Of a DNA stretch of 64,000 nt, positions 47,556-56,875 are shown in pieces. The notes under the pieces are model-generated. The model was given only the letters and a program-made list of their open reading frames with translations, had not been told where the DNA came from and ran no database searches. How positions within the stretch are numbered: position 1 is the first letter of the stretch; every line of letters starts with the position of its first letter. Position numbers and translations under genes: made by a program. Source of the stretch: Bombiscardovia apis (lineage in GTDB: Bacteria; Actinomycetota; Actinomycetes; Actinomycetales; Bifidobacteriaceae); the NCBI RefSeq assembly GCF_033095945.1, contig NZ_AP026800.1:744001-808000 (forward strand). The letters are read 5' to 3'.

Positions 47556-48482
47556 ATGGGGCAAGCAATGCAAGCGGAAACAAGCGTGAGTTTGGGCAAG
47601 GCTGTAGAAGTACTTGAGCAGCTTTATCCCCTGTCCTATGCCGAAGATTGGGACCATCCGGGCTTGATAGTTGGAGAACCTAGTTGGCCAGTGAGTACAA
47701 TATATTGCGCGGTCGATCCTACACTTGAGATTATCGACGAAGCCATCGCTGCCGGCGCTCAGCTCTTGATTTGCCACCATCCGCTCTTCTTCCGCTCTAT
47801 CAACAACGTTTCGGGCTTTGGTGTGCATGGAGCAATCGTCAATCGACTAGTGGAGGCTCACTGCGGGTTGTGGGTGGGCCATACGAATGCTGATGCGGCG
47901 GTGCGAGGAGTAGCACAGGCCGCCGCTGATGCTTTTGGCCTCAGCGACCAGCGTCCCCTGCAAGCGGTGGCCTTTGACTCTCACGACTGGCATGCTCAAA
48001 CTGGCAATGAGCAAAGCGTTGGTTCGGGCCGAGTTGGTCGTTTAGCAGAGCCGACGAGTTTGCGTGACTTTGCCAATAGAGTAGCGGCTGTACTGCCAAA
48101 GACCGAGTTAGGAGTGCAAGTGGCTGGTAGCCCAGACGCTATGGTCCAAACGGTTGCAGTATTGCCCGGCTCTGGTGATTCCATGTTCGACGATGTGAGT
48201 GCCAGCGGGGCAGATGTATACGTGACTAGCGACCTGCGCCACCATCCAGCCACTGATGCCTACCAGCAGGCCCAATATGAGGCCCGATTGCGGGGGAGTA
48301 CAGGCCAAGCCTCGCAGGTGAAGCCTCTGCTCATAAATACGCCCCATTCCGCCATAGAGGGACTATGGTTCAGGTATGCCAGCCAAGACATTCATGCTGC
48401 TATAGAACAGGCCACCGGGGCTAGGCTCAAGGTGCAAGTGAGCACCCGCTCTACAGATCCCTGGACCTTCACCGCAGGCTAG
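47556..48482 (+). CDS. Nif3/YbgI-family metal-binding protein
   Basis: A DUF34/Nif3 protein of about 308 residues, with the di-metal site residues in ICHHPLFFRS, LWVGHTNADA and the C-terminal INTPHSAIEGLWF. Members have been called GTP cyclohydrolase 1 type 2 homologues, but the real function is unsettled. The start is uncertain: TTG 47544 directly abuts GGAAGG, while ATG 47556 has it 12 bases upstream. The MFS gene begins 10 bases after its stop. Confidence 0.86.
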   Translation: MGQAMQAETSVSLGKAVEVLEQLYPLSYAEDWDHPGLIVGEPSWPVSTIYCAVDPTLEIIDEAIAAGAQLLICHHPLFFRSINNVSGFGVHGAIVNRLVEAHCGLWVGHTNADAAVRGVAQAAADAFGLSDQRPLQAVAFDSHDWHAQTGNEQSVGSGRVGRLAEPTSLRDFANRVAAVLPKTELGVQVAGSPDAMVQTVAVLPGSGDSMFDDVSASGADVYVTSDLRHHPATDAYQQAQYEARLRGSTGQASQVKPLLINTPHSAIEGLWFRYASQDIHAAIEQATGARLKVQVSTRSTDPWTFTAG

Positions 48483-48491
48483 GGAGGCATA

Positions 48492-49817
48492 ATGGTCCAC
48501 AATCACCACAGCGAACTAGTAGGTTCAGCTTGGCAGCGAAATGTATCCTTGCTGGTTGTGGGACAATTCGTCTCAATATTTGGATCTAGTCTGGTGCAGT
48601 ATGCCATCACTTGGGATATGGCTCTGCGTACGAACTCTGGCCTAGTGGCCATGCTGGGTTTTCTGTGTGCTAACTTGCCGCAAGCCTTCATGTCCCTCTG
48701 GGGCGGCAGCTTGGCAGACCGTTATCCAAAGCGTCTGCTTATCAACCTGCCCGATGCTTGCACTGCCATATTGTCGCTCGGTTTGGCCTTGGCTTATATG
48801 AAGGATTTTGTGCCCATCTGGCTGGTTTGTGCTGTCTTGTGTGGGCGTTCGCTAGCGGCAGGCATCCAGTCGCCAGCCGTGGATTCATACTTGCCCCAGC
48901 TGGCTCCCAGTTCTCGCTTGATGAAGGTCAATTCCATAAACGGCACCCTGCAATCTGCCATCGCTATCTTGGCCCCAGCCTTGAGCGCTGGCCTGATTGC
49001 TACCCTCCACATGCAGGCTGTGCTCATGGTTGATGCTGTGACCGCGGCCATCGGAATTGGTATGCTCCTGCTCATTCGTCAGCCCGCCCAAGCAGTGGCT
49101 CGCCAAGCTAGCGACAATACTGACCTCCCTGACAGTATCGAAGCCGAAGAATTAGATGCCGCCCTAGGCACGCCGCTTTCCGCAAGAGCCGGTATCAAAC
49201 AGGCCTTCCAATACTGCCGTACCCACTCAGCAGTAGGCATGGTGCTGGTGACGTATGCTCTCTGTTTCATGCTTACGGTAGCTCCCGGAGGCCTCAATGC
49301 GGTATTCGTAGGTCGCAACTTTAGCGCTGGCTCGCTCGACATATTCGGCATCCACCTCACCAATGCAACAGATAAACTCGGTTGCATCGAATTACTGTAC
49401 GGCTTGGGCGCTGTCAGCGGCGGCCTACTGATGACCGCTTGGGGAGGCTTCGCTAAGCGCCTGCGCTCTATGGGCTTCGCTATGCTCTGGCTGGCAGTAG
49501 CTGACATTGTAATGGCTTGCGCGGCCCCGAATCTCACCGGCTCATTCTGGCTCTTCGCCCTAGCCTACGCGTCCACCGGTTTCATATCACCGCTCCTACT
49601 CGCCCCAGCCTCCACCCTCATACAAGAGCAAGTATCGCCCGCCATGATGGGTCGCATTTTCGGCCTCCTCAATGCTGTACGCACCCTAGCCCTGCCCCTG
49701 GGCCTAGCTGTAGCCGGCCCTCTCTCCGACGCTTTCCCCATCGCTTATATTTACATTGCTGGCGGCATCGTCTCAATTCCCATCAGCCTATGGGTACTGC
49801 GCTCGCGGGTAGAGTGA
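48492..49817 (+). CDS. MFS transporter (EntS/MFS_3-like exporter)
   Basis: A 441-residue transporter with about twelve hydrophobic helices. The loop after helix 2 carries GGSLADRYPKR, the major facilitator signature, and the central cytoplasmic loop is long and acidic (about 200-230). Members of this subfamily export siderophores and drugs; the substrate here is unknown. AGGGAGG precedes ATG 48492. Its stop is only 8 bases from the end of the convergent RCC1 gene, and no terminator lies between them. Confidence 0.88.
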   Translation: MVHNHHSELVGSAWQRNVSLLVVGQFVSIFGSSLVQYAITWDMALRTNSGLVAMLGFLCANLPQAFMSLWGGSLADRYPKRLLINLPDACTAILSLGLALAYMKDFVPIWLVCAVLCGRSLAAGIQSPAVDSYLPQLAPSSRLMKVNSINGTLQSAIAILAPALSAGLIATLHMQAVLMVDAVTAAIGIGMLLLIRQPAQAVARQASDNTDLPDSIEAEELDAALGTPLSARAGIKQAFQYCRTHSAVGMVLVTYALCFMLTVAPGGLNAVFVGRNFSAGSLDIFGIHLTNATDKLGCIELLYGLGAVSGGLLMTAWGGFAKRLRSMGFAMLWLAVADIVMACAAPNLTGSFWLFALAYASTGFISPLLLAPASTLIQEQVSPAMMGRIFGLLNAVRTLALPLGLAVAGPLSDAFPIAYIYIAGGIVSIPISLWVLRSRVE

Positions 49818-49825
49818 CCCGCGAA

Positions 49826-52800
49826 TTAAGCCCGAGACAGCTTTGTATTCGCTCTTTTCTTCCGCTGTGCCACGTAGGCCGCGTAAGCGAAACTTGCGCT
49901 AAGTCCGAGCGTAAGAGCGAGGCTGGCGCTGATGCGTTGCAAGGGTATCGTTCCGGCAGCAGGTAGGGTGTAGTGGTAGGTGTAGTTCAGCGTGTAGTCA
50001 GGTTGGCTGTACCCACCTAGGCTCCAGTGAATGTTGGTATTAGTCGTACCTGCTGGGTTGGGTGCGGTGTGTGTTTGCCAGCTGTTGGTGTTGGAGTTCC
50101 ATACGGGTGTGTCGGTGTCGGTCGTGCGCATGGTGAGTCCGGTTACAGTGAGTTTTTGTAATGCGCTTGCTTCCGCCGGCTTGGGGTGGGGGTCGGCGTC
50201 ATCGTTGCCTTGCCCGAGTTTGCCGAGGGTATTGCCTCCCCAGGTGTAGGTGTGGTGGTTGCGGCTGATTGCCATTGCATGACTATCGCCCGTGCCGATG
50301 CGTTTGCATTCTGGCAGCAGCGCGCTGGCGGTGAGGTCGTTGGGGGAGTTGCTGCTGGTGATGCTGGTGTTGTCATTGCCGAGCTGGCCTTTCGCATTGT
50401 CTCCCCAAGTGTATACGTGGCCGTTATTTGCCAGTGCTGCAGAGAAGGAGCCTCCTGCGTTGATGGCGCTGATGCTGGCAGGTAGACCGCTGGCCGAAGT
50501 TAGGTCGGTGGGTGTGGGGTCGGTGCTGATGGTGTGGTTGTGGCCGAGCTGGCCGAGGTTGTTGTTGCCCCAGGTGTAGAGGTGGCCGTCGCTTGCTAGG
50601 GCGAGCGAGTGCTGGTCTCCGGCCGCGACATGGACGATGTTAGCGGGTAGTCCGCCGGCGGCGCTTATGTCGACGGGTGTGAACTGAGCATCGCTGGTTC
50701 CTAGACCTGTGGTGGTTCCTAGTTGGGCGAATTCGTTGCTACCCCAAGCGTAGACGTGACCGCTGCCGCTTACTGCTAGGGCGTGGTTGGTGCCTGCCGC
50801 CAGCTTTCGAATAGAGGAGGGTAGGCTGCCGGCGGCGCTGATATCTACGGGGTTGAGCACTGGCATGTACGTGCCGGCGTTGGTGGATATGCCCAGTTGG
50901 CCGGAAGCGTTGAATCCCCAAGCGTAGACATGCCCATTGGAGCTGACTGCGAGTGAATAGTCGGTGCCTGCGGCTACTTGAGTGATGGTTGTGGGGAGCT
51001 TGCCGAGCGCGGTGAGATCGATGGGGGTGTCTTGGGCGCTAGTATTGCCGTTGCCCAGTTGGCCGGCATTGTTGCTGCCCCAGGCGTAGACATGATGGTC
51101 GCTGCCGATGGCGAGCGAGTGGTTGGCGCCGGCGCTCACCTTGAGCGCGCGGACCGAGTCGGGCAGGTGGACCCGGCCGGGTGCGGAGTGGGGCTTATTG
51201 TCGCCGTGGCCTTGGCCCAGAACGCCTCGCTCGTTGCCGCCCCAGGAGTAAGCGTTGCCGTCGGAGCCGATGGCCAGGCTGTGAGAACTGCCGGCCGCGA
51301 CTTGGGAATACGTAATCGTACTCGGCGGGTCCGGGGCGCCGATGTTCACCAAGTCCCCGCCCTTGGAGGGGCCGTAGATGGGAGAGAGGGTGAATTTGTA
51401 TTCCTCCCAGCCTGCGGTCAGTGTCATATTGTGGTCAACGGTATCGCCGAAATCCCACGGCTCGCCCGTGTCGGTGTACCAGCCGGTGAACCAATGATGC
51501 TCCCAGGCCGGGGTGGTAGGCCAATCCAGTGTTTTGCCGCTGTCCTCCTCGATCTGTTGGTCGGGTGGGGCAGTGCCGGGCGCTCCACCTAGCTTGAACT
51601 GTACGGTGTAGAGGTCGAGGTAGTGGAGCTGGTAGGTTTCACTGGGTTGAGTACCGAGTCCGACCAGACTCCAATCCACTTTAATATCAACCGTCGTACC
51701 CGGAGTGCCAGCCGGAACTTTACCCGACCACGCATAGGTTGTAGGATTTTTTGTTCCACTGGTAGTAACACCATCGATGGTGACCTTATCAATATTGACG
51801 GCACCACCCACACGAACAGCAGAATCATAATAGGCTACAACTTTGCCATCGCCTAGTTGACCATTATCATTACGGCCCCATGCGTAAGTGTTGCCATCGC
51901 TTCCGATTGCAAAAGAACTTACGTCGCTAGCAAAAACTTTGGTGAAGGTGATTCCTGCTGGTACAGTTACCAAACTCGGAGTTGTTGCAGCGTACATATA
52001 GTTTCCTGAGGGGAATCCGGCTATGCCTAGAGCTCCCCACCAGTTTTGGCCCCATGTGTAGACTTTGCCATCGCTGCCGATAGCGAGAGTGTGCCAGCCG
52101 CCACGAGCCATGCTTTTAATGGTTACTCCTGCCGGCATGCTTACGTTCACGGCTACTGGTGACACGTACTGTCCGGTGGTTGAACTGGTGGTCAGCGTGC
52201 CGTCTCCGATTTGGCCCCATTGTGTAGCGCCCCATAGGTAGGTTTTGCCGTTGCTGGCTGTTGCGTAGTCTGTCCAATTGCCGGATACTATGCTAGTAAA
52301 ACGGTATCCTGCTGGAGGGTTGATAGCCCTAGCCGTGGCGCTGTATCCTCTAATGCCTCCGTTTGCCATCTGCCCATGGTAGTTGCTGCCCCACACGTAG
52401 ACAACGCCGTTATCTCCCAAAGCCATTGATGCAAGATATGGAGCTTGGAGGCTGGTGATACGCACTCCGCTCGGTATGCCAACAACAGGAGTTGGGCGTA
52501 GCCGCATAGCTGTATCGCCCACGCCGAGCTGACCGTTGCCAGTAGGCTCTCCAAAATCCCAACCGTTGAAAAAGTCATCGTTGTTGCCCCAAGCGTAGAC
52601 TCTTCCGTCATCTCCAATGGCTTGGCTATAAGCGTCAGCCGCGTTGACATGGGTGAATTTATTCACTCCAGCTGGAGGTGGCACAAGAGTGGGGAGGGAA
52701 CGGTTGGTGGTATCTCCCAAGCCGAGTTGGCCTTTGTCATTGCGACCCCATGCGTAGACATTACCTTTGTCATCTAAAGCTAGGGAATGCTGATCATAAC

Positions 52801-53170
52801 CGGCGCTCACTTCAACGAATTTCGTGTTTGCTGGCATGGTGATTGGTGCAGGTTTGAGATGCGCGGTGGTGCTACCATCGCCCAGCTGACCAAAGGAATT
52901 GTCTCCCCAAGAGTAAGCTTTACTATCACTATCGAGTGCGACTGTGTGATAGTGCTTGGAATCCAAAGTTGTGAATGTTATTCCAGCCAATGTCTGAGGC
53001 GTGATAGTAAGGTCGCTGCCGCCTGTTGCAGATGCTCTTCTTGGGTCGACGCGGAAGTGGGGTGACGCGGGGTCAGCGTGTGCAGTTTGGGCTAGTTGAA
53101 TAGCCCCCCCCCCAAGGACAATCAGCGCTAGCGCCAAAATGATGGTGCTAGCAGTACGAATGCGGCGCAT
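49826..53170 (-). CDS. RCC1-repeat surface protein A, phase-variable, ON (G10)
   Basis: A 1114-residue secreted protein in frame as sequenced. The signal peptide is residues 1-33 (basic MRRIR, hydrophobic core, cleavage expected after AHA). The Gly20-Gly22 codons and the first base of codon 23 form a run of ten G (53104-53113 on the plus strand). Seven RCC1 repeats (motif YsWG-x-Nxx-GQLGnG) follow, then a TIG-like linker, an InlB/Flg_new-type domain (HHWFTGWYTDTGEPWDF, about 520-590), seven more RCC1 repeats, and a cell-wall sorting signal: LPAAG at 1069, a hydrophobic stretch and a basic tail. AAAGGGG precedes ATG. The ligand is unknown; seven RCC1 repeats normally close one beta-propeller, which can bind proteins or glycans. 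Confidence 0.9.
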   Translation of the reverse strand: MRRIRTASTIILALALIVLGGGAIQLAQTAHADPASPHFRVDPRRASATGGSDLTITPQTLAGITFTTLDSKHYHTVALDSDSKAYSWGDNSFGQLGDGSTTAHLKPAPITMPANTKFVEVSAGYDQHSLALDDKGNVYAWGRNDKGQLGLGDTTNRSLPTLVPPPAGVNKFTHVNAADAYSQAIGDDGRVYAWGNNDDFFNGWDFGEPTGNGQLGVGDTAMRLRPTPVVGIPSGVRITSLQAPYLASMALGDNGVVYVWGSNYHGQMANGGIRGYSATARAINPPAGYRFTSIVSGNWTDYATASNGKTYLWGATQWGQIGDGTLTTSSTTGQYVSPVAVNVSMPAGVTIKSMARGGWHTLAIGSDGKVYTWGQNWWGALGIAGFPSGNYMYAATTPSLVTVPAGITFTKVFASDVSSFAIGSDGNTYAWGRNDNGQLGDGKVVAYYDSAVRVGGAVNIDKVTIDGVTTSGTKNPTTYAWSGKVPAGTPGTTVDIKVDWSLVGLGTQPSETYQLHYLDLYTVQFKLGGAPGTAPPDQQIEEDSGKTLDWPTTPAWEHHWFTGWYTDTGEPWDFGDTVDHNMTLTAGWEEYKFTLSPIYGPSKGGDLVNIGAPDPPSTITYSQVAAGSSHSLAIGSDGNAYSWGGNERGVLGQGHGDNKPHSAPGRVHLPDSVRALKVSAGANHSLAIGSDHHVYAWGSNNAGQLGNGNTSAQDTPIDLTALGKLPTTITQVAAGTDYSLAVSSNGHVYAWGFNASGQLGISTNAGTYMPVLNPVDISAAGSLPSSIRKLAAGTNHALAVSGSGHVYAWGSNEFAQLGTTTGLGTSDAQFTPVDISAAGGLPANIVHVAAGDQHSLALASDGHLYTWGNNNLGQLGHNHTISTDPTPTDLTSASGLPASISAINAGGSFSAALANNGHVYTWGDNAKGQLGNDNTSITSSNSPNDLTASALLPECKRIGTGDSHAMAISRNHHTYTWGGNTLGKLGQGNDDADPHPKPAEASALQKLTVTGLTMRTTDTDTPVWNSNTNSWQTHTAPNPAGTTNTNIHWSLGGYSQPDYTLNYTYHYTLPAAGTIPLQRISASLALTLGLSASFAYAAYVAQRKKRANTKLSRA
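51541..51753. repeat. Near-identical block shared by genes A and D (copy in A)
   Basis: This part of the linker and InlB-type domain of A matches about 62240-62452 in D with roughly ten differences by eye over 213 bases, far closer than the flanking RCC1 repeats. The copies are direct repeats about 10.7 kb apart. Confidence 0.8.
53104..53113 (-). repeat. Poly-G tract of gene A, 10 units (ON)
   Basis: C10 on the plus strand, G10 on the coding strand. It joins ...ATT GTC CTT to GCT ATT CAA in frame, so translation continues into the mature protein. A change of one or two units would end translation shortly after. Confidence 0.95.
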
Positions 53171-53182
53171 GTGTTTCCCCTT

Positions 53183-53215
53183 TAGTGTGACAACAACTGT
53201 AGAATTGTCACACTA
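53183..53215 (-). promoter_or_regulatory. Hairpin in the 5' leader of gene A
   Basis: TAGTGTGACAA (53183-53193) and TTGTCACACTA (53205-53215) pair perfectly over 11 bp with an 11-base loop. On the mRNA the 3' arm ends next to the AAAGGGG ribosome-binding site, so the structure could modulate translation or be a protein-binding dyad. The same structure stands before gene D. Confidence 0.75.
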
Positions 53216-53283
53216 GTGTTTCTTGAGTTGCATCTGATCCCCATCAAACACAACAATCATATATTTCTTACAAGTCTCACATC

Positions 53284-53293
53284 AGTATAGCAA
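53284..53293 (-). promoter_or_regulatory. Extended -10 promoter of gene A
   Basis: TTGCTATACT on the coding strand (extended -10 TGCTATACT). The identical decamer stands before all four RCC1 genes, 95-120 bases from each start. No conserved -35 is seen. Confidence 0.7.
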
Positions 53294-53375
53294 AGCGTTG
53301 AGCAAGCTTCATAAGTGTTGGCTGATTGCGGTTTGTAAAGTTACTGATTTGTGGGGCTGTGATAGTAGTTGACTG

Positions 53376-56300
53376 TTACCTTTTTCGTCCTTGTACTCGT
53401 TGTTTGATGTTGTGTGCTGTGTAGGCGAGGCTGGTGCTGATTCCTAGTGTGAGGGCGAGGGTGGCGGCGGCTCGTTGGGGCTGCGCGCTGCCGGCTTGGG
53501 GAAGGTTATAGGTGTAAATGTATGGCAGGGGGTAGTCGGGTTGGTTGTAGGTGCCTAGTGTCCAGTGAATAGTGCTGGTGGTGGGCCCGGGATTGTGGGC
53601 CGTGCTGTGGGTGGTCCAGGCGTGTTGGCTGCTGTTCCAGACAGGGGTGTTGGTGTCTGTGGCGTCGATAGTGAAGCCGGTGACATTCAGCGTTTGTTTC
53701 GCGTTGGCGATGGCTGGCTGGGGGTGTGGGTTGGTGTCGCTGGTGCCTTGGCCGAGTTGGCCGTGATTGTTGGCGCCCCAACTGTAGATGTGGTTGGTGT
53801 CTGTGAGTGCTGCTGCGTGGTGGCTGCCGGTGCTGATAGCACTGAGCGGGGGTAGGGAAGTGTTGGCGCTGATGTTAGTAGGTTGGTTGCTGTCGGTAAG
53901 GGTGTTGTTACCAAGTGTGCCGTTATTGTTGGCTCCCCATGTGTAGGCTTGCTGGCTGCTGGTCAGAGCTATGGAGTACTGGTTGCCGGCTTGTACTTGA
54001 TTGATAGTTGCGGGGAGTAGGCTGCGAGCGGTGAGATCAACCGGTGTAGGCCCTCCTGACTGTGTGGGGTCTCCTAACTGACCACGAGCATTCGAACCCC
54101 ACGAATAGGTGTGGTGGTTGTTGGCTAGGGCTAGGTTATGGTCTTGGCCAGCGCTGATTTGACTGATGGTATCGGTGAGGAGGTTGAAGTCAGCGAGGTC
54201 TACTGGGATGGGTTGGGCGGTAGTGCTGCCCAGTTGATTACTGGTACCTAATTGTCCTGCTTGATTCGTGCCCCATGACAAGACGTGGTGGTCAGAGGTC
54301 AGGGCTAGAGCGTGGTTAGGACCGGCGCTGATAGCGACCACGGTATCGGGTAGGTTTCGTTTGGTGGTGATGTCAGTAGGAGTGGGATTAGGAGTGGCTG
54401 TGCCTGCGTTGGTAGTGGTAGCGAGCGTGCCTGTGGTGTTGTTACCCCAAGTGTAGGTGTGCCCGTCTTGGGTTAAAGCCAAGCTGTATTGATCGCCAGC
54501 TGCTATAGCAATGATGGTAGAGGGCAGGGTGCCAGCAGCCGTGAGATCGACTGGACTACTCGCGCCAGTAGTGCTGCCGTTACCTAACTGTCCGCATGTG
54601 TTACTGCCCCAAGCGTAGACGTGGTGGTCACTGCCTAAGGCGAGAGCGTGGGTGTTACCAGCGCTGACTTGTAAGGCTTTGACTTGCTCGGGTAAATGCA
54701 CGCGTACCGGCTGGATGCTGGAAGGAGTAGCGGAACCAGTGCCGAGCTGGCCTTCATTATTAACACCCCACGCATATGCATTGCCATCAGAGCCGATGGC
54801 TAGTGTGTAATCCAATCCAGTTGAAAGAGCGGTGTAGGTCAGTGCTTGTGGTGGTGCAGGCGGGTTAATGCTTAACGCAGTGTCTCCAGAGGAAGGACCA
54901 CCTGCAGGAGTAAGAGTAAATTGGTATGGTTCCCAACCCGCGGTGAGTGTCATATCAGACTCGACACCATCCGCGAAATTCCATACCTGGCCTGTGCTGG
55001 TGTACCAGCCCGTGAACCAGTGCCCGTCCCAGACAGGGGTCTGGGGCCATGCTATCGCGTCTTCGGTCAAGACTTGTTGGTCTGGTATCGTGCCGGGAGC
55101 GCCACCGGTATCGAAGTGAATGGTATGCGTGGTCATATACGTGTAATGGAAAATAATTGGCGGCTGTTCGGAGAAGCCGTTGCTCCAGGTAATCGTCACC
55201 TCAACACGACCAGCCGGGTGAGCAGGCACCGTCACCGTCCACGCACCATCAGCACCAACCGTATGAGAAGGCACTGCTATCCCGTCAAACGCCACGCCAG
55301 TAATACTCGCTTTCGGAGGTTCCGGACGAGCTGGGGTAGAGCAGATTCCGTTGATACTAGTAACATTGGGGTCGCCTAGCTGTCCGGCTACTATGCTGCC
55401 CCAAGAGTATGCTTCAACGCCTTTTGCTACAGATAGGGAGAAGTTTCCTCCTGCACTTATTTGGGTCATGTTTGGGTTTACTCCACCTGCGTTGTAAATG
55501 GGAGATGGGGTGGTGTAAGGGAACGCTGAATAGCCGGTGCCGAGTTGTCCGTTACTGTTATCGCCCCAGCAATACACATAATGATTGTTTCCTAAGAGCA
55601 TGGAGTGTGCCGCACCAGCACTGACTTGCAAGACTTTACCTGCGGAAACGCCCGTTGGTACTGCTGAATCGGGATGAGACCACATGGAACCATTGCCTAA
55701 TTGATAACTTCCGTTGCTTCCCCAAGCATAGGCATAATCGTTTGTTCCCACAGCGAGGGCGTGGGAGCCTCCAGCGCTGACTTGTTTGAAATTGACACCA
55801 GCTGGCATGTTGCCTTGTAATACGGCTACCGGGGCATCTTGATTAGTGCCATTCCCAATGCCGAGTCGTCCGCTGCCCCCGAAACCCCATGAGTAGGCGC
55901 GCTGGTCGCTTCCAAGAGCAAGAGTGAAGTTGCTTCCACCGCTGATTTGCGTCAGGCTTACGCTGGCTGGTATGGCTCCTTGGGCTGCGGCTACTGGTTC
56001 GTATTGGTTGGCGTGTGTAGGGTCGTTGTTACCGAGTTGTCCGTATTGGTTGTTGCCCCATGCGTAAGCTTTACCATCGCTGCCAATAGCGAGAGAGTGG
56101 CCATCTCCGGCAGCTATGTGCACGATGCGAACTCCGTCTGGTATAGCTCCGCGATTGACCAATGCTGGGGTTTTCTGCAAAGCTCCGCTAGTATCCCCGT
56201 TACCGAGCTGCCCCTTATCGTTGACACCCCATGCGTATATTTTGCCGCTACTAGCTAAGGCCATAGAGTGGTTATATCCAGACACGACCTCTGTGATTTT

Positions 56301-56664
56301 TATACCACGGGGGAGCTCAGCTAATACCGGAGCCCTAGATCCCCATTGGCCATAGATATATGAACCCCACCAATACACTCCACCATTTTCATTCAGACCA
56401 GTTCCATGAGTGGACCCTGCACTTACTTGAGCGAAAGGGATTTCGTTCTGTGGTTTGGTGACACGGGCAGTGTTGCCGCCTGAAACGGGGCCGTGGGTTG
56501 GGGTGAGGGAGAAACCATTGCTGGAATCAGAGCCGGGTGGGCGTGCTCCTATGCGTAGTCCGGGGTCAGCGTGTGCTGGTTGGGCTAGTTGAGTAGCCCC
56601 CCCCCCCAAGGACAGTTATAGCTAGTGCTACTACAACGGCGCTGGCAGAACTGAAGCGGCTCAT
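53376..56664 (-). CDS. RCC1-repeat surface protein B, phase-variable, OFF (G11)
   Basis: From ATG 56664 (AAAGGGG upstream) the frame runs through a signal peptide (MSRFSSAS...) into eleven G and ends at TGA after 32 residues. Removing one G restores 1095 codons to the stop at 53376, with cleavage expected after AHA. The rest is intact: a GPVSGGN TIG-like start, seven RCC1 repeats, an InlB/Flg_new-type domain (HWFTGWYTSTGQVWNF), seven further repeats, then LPQAG, a hydrophobic helix and a basic tail. TTG 56609, made by the tract itself, could start the mature frame but has no binding site and would lack a signal peptide. Intact downstream sequence argues for a switched-off gene rather than a decayed one. 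Confidence 0.87.
56597..56607 (-). repeat. Poly-G tract of gene B, 11 units (OFF)
   Basis: C11 on the plus strand in the signal-peptide codons, at residue 20 onward as in gene A. One unit more than gene A, it shifts to a frame that stops 27 bases after the tract. Confidence 0.93.
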
Positions 56665-56763
56665 GAGTTACCCCTTTAATCAATACATATAGTGCTCAAA
56701 CTGTTGGCTGTGAGCGTTCTTTCCCCTGACGCTGCAAGCACATGTCTGCCACAAGTAGTTGTC

Positions 56764-56773
56764 AGTATAGCAA
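56764..56773 (-). promoter_or_regulatory. Extended -10 promoter of gene B
   Basis: TTGCTATACT on the coding strand, identical to the element of gene A, about 100 bases before ATG 56664. Confidence 0.7.
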
Positions 56774-56875
56774 AACACTCTGTCGGCTTCACACGCGGGC
56801 GGGATTATATGGCTCTGCTTAGCGTTGTGCTCATACGAGTTGCCCGCCACGCATGCTAAAGCCGCAGTATTTTGA

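Larger units (their letters stand above)
53050..53223. repeat. Duplicated signal-peptide and leader block (copy in A)
   Basis: It covers the leader hairpin, ribosome-binding site, signal peptide and G tract of A and matches 63731-63905 in D with few differences apart from the one-base tract length change. Confidence 0.8.

Noticed and set aside
56563..56609. TTG codon created by the G tract as the real start of genes B, C and D
   Set aside because: It has no ribosome-binding site, would remove the signal peptide, and an upstream ATG with AAAGGGG or AGAGGT and a perfect signal peptide exists in each gene. The out-of-frame tract explains the arrangement better.
56780..56870. GGCGGG/CCCGCC as the terminator of gene C
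   Set aside because: The stem is only 6 bp with a loop of about 40 bases and no U-run on the minus strand.
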